Assembly (NCBI GenBank): GCA_963921425.1
Contig: OY992837.1
Location: 17,891,896-17,955,895 of the forward strand
DNA: 64,000 nucleotides
Direction of reading: 5' to 3'
Origin: Dryas octopetala
Taxonomy: Eukaryota > Streptophyta > Magnoliopsida > Rosales > Rosaceae
Made by a program: the position numbers and the translations under genes. Below the pieces are notes generated by a model. It was not told the origin of the DNA. It saw only the letters and a program-made list of their open reading frames with translations, and did not search any database. Position 1 is the stretch's first letter. The number at the start of each line of letters is the position of its first letter. Below, one piece after another: positions 54,201 through 64,000 of the stretch.

Positions 54201-55510
54201 GCTTGCCAAAACTCAACCCTCAAACTTAAACTAAAAACATTTTTATTTCTTGAATAATACTTTTTTTTTATCCAATCCTTTCAAGCAAGCAATGCAATTG
54301 CATTTTCAAAGTTATCACATCCACACCCTGTTTGACAATTGGACATGCAATCACAATCACGATTTTTTTTTTTTTCATACATAGAACACCCCCACACTTG
54401 TCTTTCCCAAAACCCCCAAACTTATTTTTTTGCAAGCACCTTAACATAACTCAATCTCATATTGCTCATTAGTTAGCTTGAAAAGGGTAAGGCTAGTGTT
54501 TAAACAAAAGGGTAAGACATTTGTAGTGGAAAGAAATGAAAGGCTAACATAAAGACACAAAATGACAATCTAATGGATATAACATATTTAGGGATTATGC
54601 TCATTTGGCCATGGTGGATTCCTAATGCCTAGATCATTTCCAAGATAGATTCATACATGACACAAAGCTTTGAAAGATATTAAGCAAATTCTAGAGATGC
54701 AATATGCACAAAATTGATCATATAAGAAGAACAAAGTGCTAAGAACAATATATGCACTTTAATTAGGCTCAAAACTCACATATATAGCATAATTGGTTCA
54801 CACAAGTTTTACTATATTTCTCTCATTACAATGCACCAAATTGACAAAGTTTGTGTAAATAGATTCAAAAAAGGTCTCATAACTCACTATTAACAAGAGA
54901 GAAACTTTTAAGACCTAAACATGTTCATTTTCTTCTTAGCCCTTGTTAAATAACAAAAATTAAAAATTTTTAACAACAGTTACATTCCCCCCACACTTGA
55001 ATCTAACATTGTCCTCAATGTTAAAAAGTGACTTTGAAAGTTTTTCAATGAAAAATTCATGCATGGGGTGAAAGATAAACAACACACAACACAAAACACA
55101 ACAACAACACATAAAACAACAAAATCTATCTAATTTGGCATAATCATTAATTGCATTGTTTGTTACATGGGAGAGTTAGTGTGAACCCCTAATAACCTTA
55201 AATCCTTCATCATCATTGAATTTAATTTGTACTTGAATTTGCTTGCATTTCCATTTGTTAGTTAATTTCAAATTATAGTGTTACTTATCATCAATCAACC
55301 AAACAACAACTCAACACTACACATTTGCACATACCATTATGTTTAGTCTTGGCTTTGCATAGTACATAGTAGGTTGTTTGTTAGTTTTATAACACTAAAA
55401 TCAATCTAACTTGTGGTTGAAGTCTCAATCTAATCTCTTGGATACGACAACCTCCTACTTCCATTTCCATACTAAAACTTGACAACCTTGCACTTGAGGT
55501 AGGATAACAA
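51286..55510 (-). mobile_element. Nested Tat/Ogre- or Athila-like Gypsy retroelement remnants
   Basis: Repeats of about 380 bp (gcaaggttgtcaa, then aacaaacaacctactatg) occur as direct copies at 51286-51660 and 51767-52165, and inverted at about 55130-55510. Next to the second copy, the minus strand reads TTTTTGGTGCCGTTGCCGGG (51744-51763), the post-PBS leader of Tat/Athila-type elements. Elsewhere the minus strand shows GCTCGAGGACGAGC (about 53725-53738) and a GAGGACAATGTTAGATTC then AAGTGTGGGG block (about 54990-55017), both typical of the non-coding 3' part of these elements. No intact gag or pol was found. Confidence 0.65.
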
Positions 55511-56158
55511 CAACTTGATCGTATGAAATGCTTACCCCCTACATTGTTTTTGTTGTTTCTTGTTTATTGGATATTTTTATAGGTACGAGCATGGTAAAGA
55601 GACGAACTTGGACGAGGGTTGAGCAAAGTAGAATCTTGAGACATGTCAACTTCTTGGATTCAATTGGTGTTATTGTTTATTCGATATTTCGTATCGAGCA
55701 TGTTTCGTTGATCTCTTCTCTATTAATTTAAGATGGTTTTGAGATGTTCACTTTGATTTTACGTTTGCGTAGTTTTGAAACATTTATTATATGCTTGCTA
55801 TGTATTCCGAATTTATAAAATACTTCAAAATTGCAACGAACTACCGTAACCTTGGAGATTGATTTTATAAAGAAGTTTTATTTTTACTTCACATGTTTTC
55901 CGCTATTTATTATCTCTGATCCAACCCGGTCCCATTAATTAAAAATGTTCAACCTATCTTGGATATCTTGGGGGGATTAATGTTTGATTGGTGACATTAA
56001 TCTCTTGAGACATTCAACCTATCTTGGTGCATTTGTTGCATATCCAGGGGTTCAGGGTGTAACAGTAAGAGTGTTGAGTTGGGTGTGTAAGGAGTTGTAT
56101 GATTTTTTTTCCTTGTGTCAATTAGAAAAATTCACAAATTAAATTATTGAGAATATGC

Positions 56159-56189
<31 letters not shown>

Positions 56190-56601
56190 TACAAATAGCA
56201 ACTCTCTATTTTTAACTTCTAAAGTTCTAATAAGCATTTAATAAAAAAAAAATCTAATAAGCACCGATTTTTATGCACGCACGAGGCCGCCACAGAGAGG
56301 ATAGAGAAAAATAATTATATTTTCAATTGTGAAATTAGATTGAGCTGGAAGCCTGAAACAAGGAAAAGCTACTTATCCTTTGACCTCTCTCCTCCCTAAC
56401 TTTACCTTATTTTTGGAAACACAGATAAATCTCTCACACACAAACATATAACACACCTTCTGTTATTCTATATTCATCATTTTGTTTCTCATAGAATTCA
56501 TAGTCTTTTGGTTTTTCTTTTCTATTCCCATTTTGCCCTTCTTGTTCCTGTGTATTCTCTTCTCATACCCTTCTTCTTCTTCTTCCTCTCGTTCTTCTCC
56601 G
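55511..56601. other. Retroelement tail, then upstream region of the APR-like gene
   Basis: Up to about 56062 the sequence looks LTR-derived and ends gttcagggtgtaaca; 'cattcaacctatcttgg' or a close variant occurs twice (about 55947 and 56014). A 26-A tract lies near 56159-56186. From 56280 on, the CT-rich sequence (56380-56600) fits a promoter and 5' leader. Confidence 0.4.
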
Positions 56602-59600
56602 ATGGGTTATTGTTCATCTATGGCTAAAGCTTTAATATTCTTATATATAATTTCCTTGGCATCACTACGATTGGTTTCATCTTCCGTTCTTTGCCCTCAC
56701 GAATCGGATTTCTTCCGTTATAGTCTTCAATCTCAATGCCCTATCTCGATCTCTCCCTGCCCACCCCTCAAGGTACGTTTTTCCTTTCGATTTCTTACAT
56801 ATAATGCTTAATTATTTATTTCTTTGTTATTTTAAATGGACTGATTCTTTGGTTGATTGTGTTGATTATTGTAAATCGTTTAATTCATTGTGTGTGGATT
56901 TAATTGGTTGATGATGTTTGATTTTATGTTGCTGGTTTGTGTTTTTTTTTTTTTTTAATCAAAATGGGTGGTTTTGGATTCTGGTGATTTCGGTTGACTT
57001 TTGGATGCTTGAGGATTTTGTTTCTTTGGGAATGAATAATACAGAAAAGATAAATGATATCAAAGAATGAAAGTTGGGATTTTTTAAGCTCCCCCATTTC
57101 TGATCAATTAAAGAATGAAAGAAAGATGGGAAATTGAGATAGTGTTGTTTCTGAAATGTGCTTGTTTTAGGTAAACTTTCCCTTTACTTTTTCATTTTGA
57201 TTTACATTCATTTGAGTTAATCTCTTTGAGGTGTGGTCAATGACAAGGACCTTGAATACATTTTTTATCAGAACAACTGAATTTAGGCCATATGGAGAGG
57301 CAAGCCATATATATGTGAGGCCACAAATGAGTCTTGGCCTTGGTATATAAGTCTGTCAAAGTGCTAGGTCGAGCATTAAATATTACTTCTGGAGTTCTGG
57401 GTAATCACTCGTTGAAAATCTTGTATCAGTTATTGCATTATCCAGTGATGAGCTTGTTAATAGGAAGTAAGATTTGTATGAATTAAGGTGTTAGTTTTTA
57501 TGTTTACGTGTTTTAACTGCCTTGATGAATTTTCTGAAACAGTTTTGGGGTAAATTCTGGGGTTTATGTAATTGCATAGCACATGCTATGGTGCATTACA
57601 GCGCTAAAGCACAAATGATATGCATCAAGTAATTATAACAACTAGTACATGGAATAATGTGCGGGCTTGTTGTAAGCTCTTGCATTATCTCATTAATCCA
57701 ACAAGCATACAATATGAACCTTCTATTCGTACGAATCTGTATTGTGCAATACCTCTTTTCTCCCCATTTTTCCATGAAGGCATGAAGTTTTATGGTTGAA
57801 TGAGTTAGGGGTAAGGCACATGGCATTATTTGGGGTTGTGCTGGAAAACATCTATTGGCTGGAATCTGAATGGATGTGTCAAAGATTAGCTTGTGTTGGG
57901 GATGGGAAACTAAATCTGCCTGGTTAAAATTCATAGAATTTTGCTTTAGTGCACATGGTCACTGCTTCATTGTCAGAAAATACTCTTTGATCATATACAT
58001 AGTCGTTATATCATTGGGAAACTTGATTTGACAAGGTGCTCAACTTAACTATGGATGTGTTCTTTCTGACCTTTTAAAGCTTGATTGAGATGTGAGATGA
58101 GATTTTATATGATGTTTTGTACTCCTTTTGTTTATTGAATTGGATAGCATATCTCATCCAACTTGAATGATGGAAGGAACTCCTTGATCATTTTTAAGTT
58201 GTTTATGTAATGACTGAATAATGTCAAAAATAATAAAATGATATTCTTCAATAGTAGAATGGAAATGTATGTAGATAGGAAATGAAAAATTATTATTGTA
58301 TTCTCGTACGTTGACTTTAGCAGGTTTGGCACACCTTGCACCAACACCTCTCTGATATTGGCATTAAATATTTAAATGCAGCAATTTATTCATTCCCCTT
58401 TTTACCTCTTAGTTGTCTGACACACATTATATATTAGACTACTAGTAGTTTCTTATAACTAAAAGGCCCATGCTTCAGATTATATTTTTGTTCAAGGAAT
58501 GAAAAACTTCACATTATACTTCACCAAAAGAAGGACAAAGAAAGAAAGAGTATGCCGGGCACTTTAGTCGGATCTAATGTTTAGACCATCTTTTTCAAAC
58601 TTAATATCTTGAACTTTGTGATCATATATACTTCAATTTTTTGTAAAATTGTTGGAATTTAATTTGTAAAGCTGTTAAATTATGGATGCCAGGTAAATGA
58701 TCTCTTTCAATAACTTTATGAATTTGAGACACTTAAGTTACTTGAGGATTGTATTATCTTACAATGGATCTAGTACATTTGGCATGCCTTTGCAACACCA
58801 CTTTATCTTTGATTTTTGCACTAAATCGAGCAGTTTATTTGTTGTACTTTTATCTGAGTGTCTTATTTTGAGCGTTTTGAAGCAGTAGGATGTCCGTCAC
58901 TCAATGTTCGGACTTCAAACAATGATTGCCCTTCAAGGATATCTACGAATGCCCCCAATTACAGCTTTTGTTTTTCATTGTTGAAATGGTTAGGAACAAT
59001 GAAAGAGATTAGGATGTAGAGGATGTAGTTGATTAGGGGATGACATGCTATGTCATTACTCCCAACTTTCTGCTGAAATTGTGTGAGAAACAGAGGTTGG
59101 GTTCACTTTCATTGGGATGCCTAAGCATTCCCGTTCCTGCTATCCTTTTATATAACTTAGTTGAGGATGCACCACTTTTTCCCCTGCAATTTCAACTTCA
59201 ATTGGAATGGCTATTTCATTGCTTTCATGTCATACTCTCAAGGTTATATAGTCCTTAAAAGTCAAATCTATGGTTATAATCTGGTTGTTTCCAAAAGTAT
59301 TGACCATTAACACAGTTTTATTTTCAGTATCTTTTTCTCCCTATTCTTTTTCCTATAACTTATGACAAAGATAATGTAATGGAACCTTATGGGCCATAAG
59401 GTTCCATTGTATGATCTTTGTTAAGTGATAATAAGCAGTTGAAGGTAGTAATAAGTGTGAAATTGTTCTGAAAGGATTTAACAATTGCATTAACTGCTTA
59501 TTCTCAGTTAATAAATGGAGACTTGTCAATGTTATTAATTATTATTTTATCTTCTTCAGGTGGATGGTAACTTCCTTGACAGAGCTTTGGCATCGAAACA

Positions 59601-60997
59601 GAGGACTGGTTATACTTCTGTGCTCTTTCATGCTTCCTGGTGCCCTTTTTCACGCAGTTTGTATCCTACGTTTGAAATGCTCAGCTTCATGTTCCCTCAA
59701 GTAGAGCATTTGGCAATTGAGCAATCTTCAGCCTTGCCAAGGTTCAAAGCTTTTAACTTGACCTATTGCTGTCTTTTATCTTATCTTTGTGTAAGATTCC
59801 TTCTTTTCTTTTGGATCTGTGGCAAGTTAAAAAAGTACTTGAGCCTGTTTAGCTAGATATTGTAGGCTAAACATTGATTGCCAAATTTGATTGTTGTGCA
59901 TTTTCTATGTTTTTTCGTAGCACAATTTGATTGCCAAATTCGATTGTTGTGCATATATGTTTTTCATAGCATAATTTGATTGCCGAAGAGGATGCAATGG
60001 ATTTGTTGTTGCTTTATTGTTTCAGTTAAAATTGTATAATTTTTTATGGACTTTGTGTATCTTGATAAATAATTTCTTGGAAAGCAATTTTTCTTTTTAT
60101 TTTTTTAATTAATATATTCTATTGCATTCCACCATCGGACACTTCCAACAGAACTGGGGAGACATTTACTGAAATATATTTGGGATACTGCAAAGTTCTA
60201 TAATTATCTCTTCTTTGAAGTTGTAGCGATAGTTTCATGTCTACTCACCCGCCTTTGATGTGTTGAATTGTAGTGTATTCTCAAGATATGGAATCCATAG
60301 CTTGCCGTCTATTTTAATAGTCAATCAGACGTCAAGGGTGCGATACCATGGCCAGAAAAATCTCCTCTCTCTTGTACAATTTTACCAGAAAACCACAGGT
60401 AAGATTCTCCTGAACTGAAAATTATTATATGCATGCGGTGCAATTCCCAATTGTTTCCTCTTTCTTATCCTTGTCTTTTGTTCATCTGTTTCTGCACTGA
60501 TTGTGAAGCAGTGATTTCGTGGACTTGATGATATGTTCTTTGCCATCTAATGTTTTCTTTCAGGACTTGAACCGGTGCAATATTTTGATGAGGATCAACC
60601 TGTCAGCTTAAAAAGTGGTGACCAATCCATAATCCAGCAAATAAGTAACATGTCACTAAGAGAGAGAACAAAGAGGGAACCCTATTTGGCTTTCGCTATA
60701 TTGTTCCTCTGTTCGAGGGTACTTCTATATACATTTCCTAAGATATTGACTCTTCTCAAAGCGCTCTGCGTTCTATACGTTCCCCATTTCAACTTGGGAA
60801 TATTTGGGGAGACAAGTCAAATTATGGGGCGTATCCTCCATATGGTTGATGTTAGGAGGATCTTGACCAAGCTGAGACTATGCAAGACCAGGAACTTCCA
60901 CGAGGGCGCTAAGAATGCCAGGGTTTGGGCTTCTTCCCTGACTTCTGTCTCTCTGGGTGAATCTTCATCTGTTAGATCATCATCATCGTCATCTTAA
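56602..60997 (+). CDS. APRL: 5'-adenylylsulfate reductase-like protein (APRL5/7 type), four exons
   Basis: Exons: 56602-56772, 59560-59741, 60274-60398 and 60564-60997. All are GT-AG and in frame, giving 303 aa. The start is the ATG just before MGYCSSMAKA; an upstream open frame has no ATG. Residues 1-28 form a signal peptide. A thioredoxin-like domain spans about 58-165. Its active-site position reads SWCPFS (W84, C85), one cysteine where classical thioredoxins have CxxC, so a standard dithiol mechanism is unlikely. A hydrophobic helix (about 201-217, LAFAILFLCSRVLLYTF) predicts membrane anchoring. The tail ends in a serine run. Real APS reductases have an added reductase domain, which is missing here, so sulfate assimilation activity should not be assumed. 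Intron 1 is 2.8 kb. Confidence 0.95.
59365..59420. repeat. Near-perfect palindrome in APR-like intron 1
   Basis: Perfect 15-bp arms (aatggaaccttatgg and its reverse complement) are separated by a single G at 59393. The pairing extends outward with acaaagat and atctttgt. It could extrude as a hairpin or be a MITE remnant. Confidence 0.85.
59874..59985. repeat. Short tandem repeat of about 50 bp in APR-like intron 2
   Basis: Two copies and a partial third begin ttgattgccaaattt (59874, 59927) and ttgattgccg (59975), with spacings of 53 and 48 bp. Confidence 0.75.
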
Positions 60998-61098
60998 ATT
61001 CAGAACTTACAATCTTGTACAAGACAAAATGGGGGTAGAAAAGAGCTTCTGGGTCAATCAGTGTATCATCAACTGCTGTGATGCTCTTGGGGCAGGTA

Positions 61099-61200
<102 letters not shown>

Positions 61201-62507
61201 TTTTACTAATATTGGTATAGCTGAAGCTGTTGTCCTTGTTTGAGTTGGGTTTTTGGGGGAAAGCAAACAAGCAATGTAAATTTGAGAATAGCTTTTTCTT
61301 TTTGTAAATTACTTGCCATCTGACGGAACATCTCTGACTTTATACAAGAGGAGTGTATGCATATTAAAATCTCTCTCTCCCTCTCTATCTCTCTGTGTAT
61401 ACACACACACACACTCTCTCTCTCTCTAGTCATAGTTTTGCATGTTATCATATTAGTGTTAATCAAAACCGTTGATTATGTACAGTCATGCAAGTGTAGG
61501 TGATCACATGCATCTTAGCTGTTAAATCATATTTAGATGGATGAGGTATCTACTCTCATCCATTGTGTTTCAGGGGTTTTTTATATATGATCTATTCTCT
61601 ACATGCATGTTACCTACTTCTCACCTACTATGCTTCTTACCCGATATGTTATTCTTCAATTTGTCCCTCAATTTAAATCATCATGAAAATTCCATTATAT
61701 AACTATATATCTGTATGCATGGTTATTTTCTAATAAGTTATTTGTTTTTCAATTGTTACCGTTGATGTATATTTTAATGCATCTTGATGCAAACTCAACC
61801 GTTCAAGTCTAATCTAAAGGTTGAGAAACTTGTTTTCACTTAAGGGCCATATAAGAGAATAACTAATGTAATTTCACTATATCACTAATGTTCATGCACT
61901 TATGGAACTTATCAGCAAGTGTTTTAATACTTATACGGCACACACAGTACCTTGTTTTAAGTCGTCGGATGAAAATCCAACGGTTAACGGGACATTTGTA
62001 ATTTACTTGCCTGCTCTAAGCTTTTATTATATTAACCGTTGGATTTTAATTCAATTTTAGAGCATGATATCCAATAGAATATCATCTAGTTTCATTCATT
62101 CAGGCAATTTACCATATTATATTCTCTCAATCTGTCCCTCATAATAATACATATCACTATGATTCTAAGCTTCTAGCTTTATCAACAATCTTGATTGGTT
62201 ATTAGACAGCAATCTGCCAATCTCAAATAAATAAATAAATGTTTATTTAAAAAAAAATCATTATTAACTCATAAATTCCTACCAAGAAAACAAAAAGAGT
62301 TCCAACATGTTTTCGTGTTCAACGACAAATAAACATGATCCTAATCATCCAATTTTCCACTTTATATTAATCATCAGTATGTTTTTACATCCATGGAACA
62401 AAAAGATCCACCACATCTAGATAAGTATGAAAGTATATGTAAGCACTTCCCCATGTCACTAATGCTCATTCACCTAGTAGCTTGTATTTTAATCAGATAT
62501 TTATTAG

Positions 62508-62935
62508 GTTCCGTTGACTTACTAAATTTCAATGTTATTTTATTTTAACTATTAAAATATTTATGTCATTTTACTTTAGATACTAAATTTCAGTTTAAGT
62601 ACTAACTTTAAAAAAATATAGTTTTACCAAGCTATGATTGTTTAATAGTCACAATTTTTTTATTGATTTATTGTTTTTTCAGTGTTTGTAAGGCTTACAC
62701 TTTAATGTTTAGTCTCTAGGTTATTGGACTTCATCTCCCAAGGCTAAATCAAAAACACTAAACTCTTATAAACTTTGAACTTTTATAAATTTCAAACAGT
62801 CATAACTGTATAACAAACTAATTTATGACTTAATTCAAAATGTCTTGTTCTAGGTTAGTACTTAAACTAAAAAAAACTAGTGTTTTGCTGCTTTATCGAA
62901 AAAATATTGATATTTAATATTTAATCTTAATTTTT
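62508..62935. repeat. Dispersed 440-bp repeat, copy 2
   Basis: Matches 25250-25690 in the same orientation with many point differences. Shared blocks include ttggacttcatctcccaag or its variant, gttctaggttagtac and agtgttttgctgctt. Confidence 0.8.
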
Positions 62936-63298
62936 TAATACATATTTTTCTTTTTTAAATATTTCCTTCATTTTAGTCAAAATAAGAAAATCCCTTTTTT
63001 TGGATTGTGATTGTCCATCTTTTCAATTCACATGGAGATAACCATTCAAATTAGATGTGCCCTAATCTAAATCTATATCGTCCCAACCTTAGCTATTATT
63101 ATTAACAATAAAGAAGCATTATATAACCGTAGGTGGGTCAGATAATGCATATGTTTTGATCGTTTTCAAGTGGGTGGTGTACACGTTAAAAAGGTTGTTG
63201 GTTGGTAATTGTATTCCGGGTGGATTCGTGCCATCTCATTTTTTATAAAATTTTGACACAATATTTAAATGGAATTTATTTTATACAGTATAGGATTT

Positions 63299-63527
63299 TA
63301 ACGATTCAAACAGTCTATTTTTTAGGTCTTTATTAAAAGATTATTATTTTTATAAAAAAATTAGATAAATCAGAAATTATTTACCTACAAAAATTAAAAT
63401 GGTCATTATTTTAAATGTTTATTTGTTTGATTAAAATTATATAGTTTAATATTTTCTGATTTACCTAATTTTTTTCAAGTATAATCTTTTAATAGAAACA
63501 TAAAAAATAGACAGTTTAGATCGTTGA
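63299..63527. mobile_element. Hairpin MITE of about 230 bp
   Basis: The left arm (aacgattcaaacagtctatt) matches the inverted right arm (aacgatctaaactgtctatt), and the match continues through 'attaaaagattat' and 'aaatcagaaa'. No coding content; family not assigned. Confidence 0.65.
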
Positions 63528-64000
63528 AATAATATATAGGGTAAACCCCATTTAAAATGATGTCAAAACTTGTGTAAAAAATAAGATGTTTCGGATCCTT
63601 CTCCATTGTATTCTATTTCTACTGTACTTGGTAATTTGCAATCCCACAGGCCACAGCTGGATACGTTTTCAAACCCTTTTTGGAGTTTGAGACGTGTGTT
63701 GGTTTGGTCCCCAGTGGGAGAATGGAAAATGACTTGTGAGCGATTCTTTTTGTGTAAGAGTAACTTGCACGCAACTGTATAAGTATTGGCTACTATGCCC
63801 GTACAAGACGCCAAACATAGAATACAAATCCACATAATTGAATTAGAATGACCCTTGTTTTATTTTTTGGGAACTTTTCAAAAATTCATATACATAAAAC
63901 TAGAACTTTAAAGTTGTGAAATCTAGTGTAATTAGAGTATGTGCAATGTAAAGTGTCAATTGATTTTTCAATACAAGCTTATTGACCCTAATTTTGGAAA

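Noticed and set aside
56482-56601. Upstream in-frame extension of the APR-like protein
   Set aside because: The extension has no ATG; the first ATG (56602) gives a good signal peptide.

Overview
This is plant nuclear DNA. The evidence is five well-formed genes, four of them interrupted by GT-AG introns, an AP2/ERF transcription factor, plant-type families, and a dense load of plant transposable elements (MULE/FAR1, hAT and PIF/Harbinger MITEs, Copia and Gypsy LTRs, an L1 LINE and a SINE-like unit). The gene types fit a eudicot. A woody rosid such as Rosaceae is only a weak guess. One 200-base run of N (28335-28534) marks an assembly gap.

Five genes look intact. They are a RAP2.11-like ERF factor (6535-7425, +, one exon), an alpha-tubulin (9914-14192, -, 5 exons, 450 aa), a Cu/Zn superoxide dismutase (30882-33804, +, 7 exons, 157 aa), an nCBP/4EHP-type cap-binding protein (34843-40212, -, 6 exons, 232 aa) and a 5'-adenylylsulfate reductase-like protein (56602-60997, +, 4 exons, 303 aa). 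All exon joins were read by hand and keep frame. The genes are unrelated in pathway, so this is ordinary plant gene order and not a cluster.

The rest is mostly transposon-derived. The left end (1-3.1 kb) is a decayed minus-strand MULE transposase with FAR1, MULE, SWIM and OTU-protease segments. Just upstream of it (3177-3418) are seven 24-bp imperfect palindromes set almost exactly 34 bp apart; this is the most unusual structure in the window. A second FAR1-like relic lies at 18.8-19.6 kb. Three elements have convincing target duplications: a solo Copia LTR (17987-18582, gtctc), a large LTR or LARD (25961-30411, cttac), and a 2.35-kb Pack-MULE-like element (46607-48959, 9-bp TTTAATTAT). The Pack-MULE carries a frameshifted fragment of an RNA 3'-phosphate-cyclase-like (RCL1) gene. 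It sits inside or beside a decayed RPA1-like gene.

Other blocks are Gypsy LTR remnants (20.2-23.1 and 42.6-44.8 kb), Tat/Ogre-type remnants (23.1-25.0 and 51.3-55.5 kb) and several MITEs. The large fourth intron of the cap-binding gene holds a SINE-like unit, a DUF538 gene fragment and a 5'-truncated L1.
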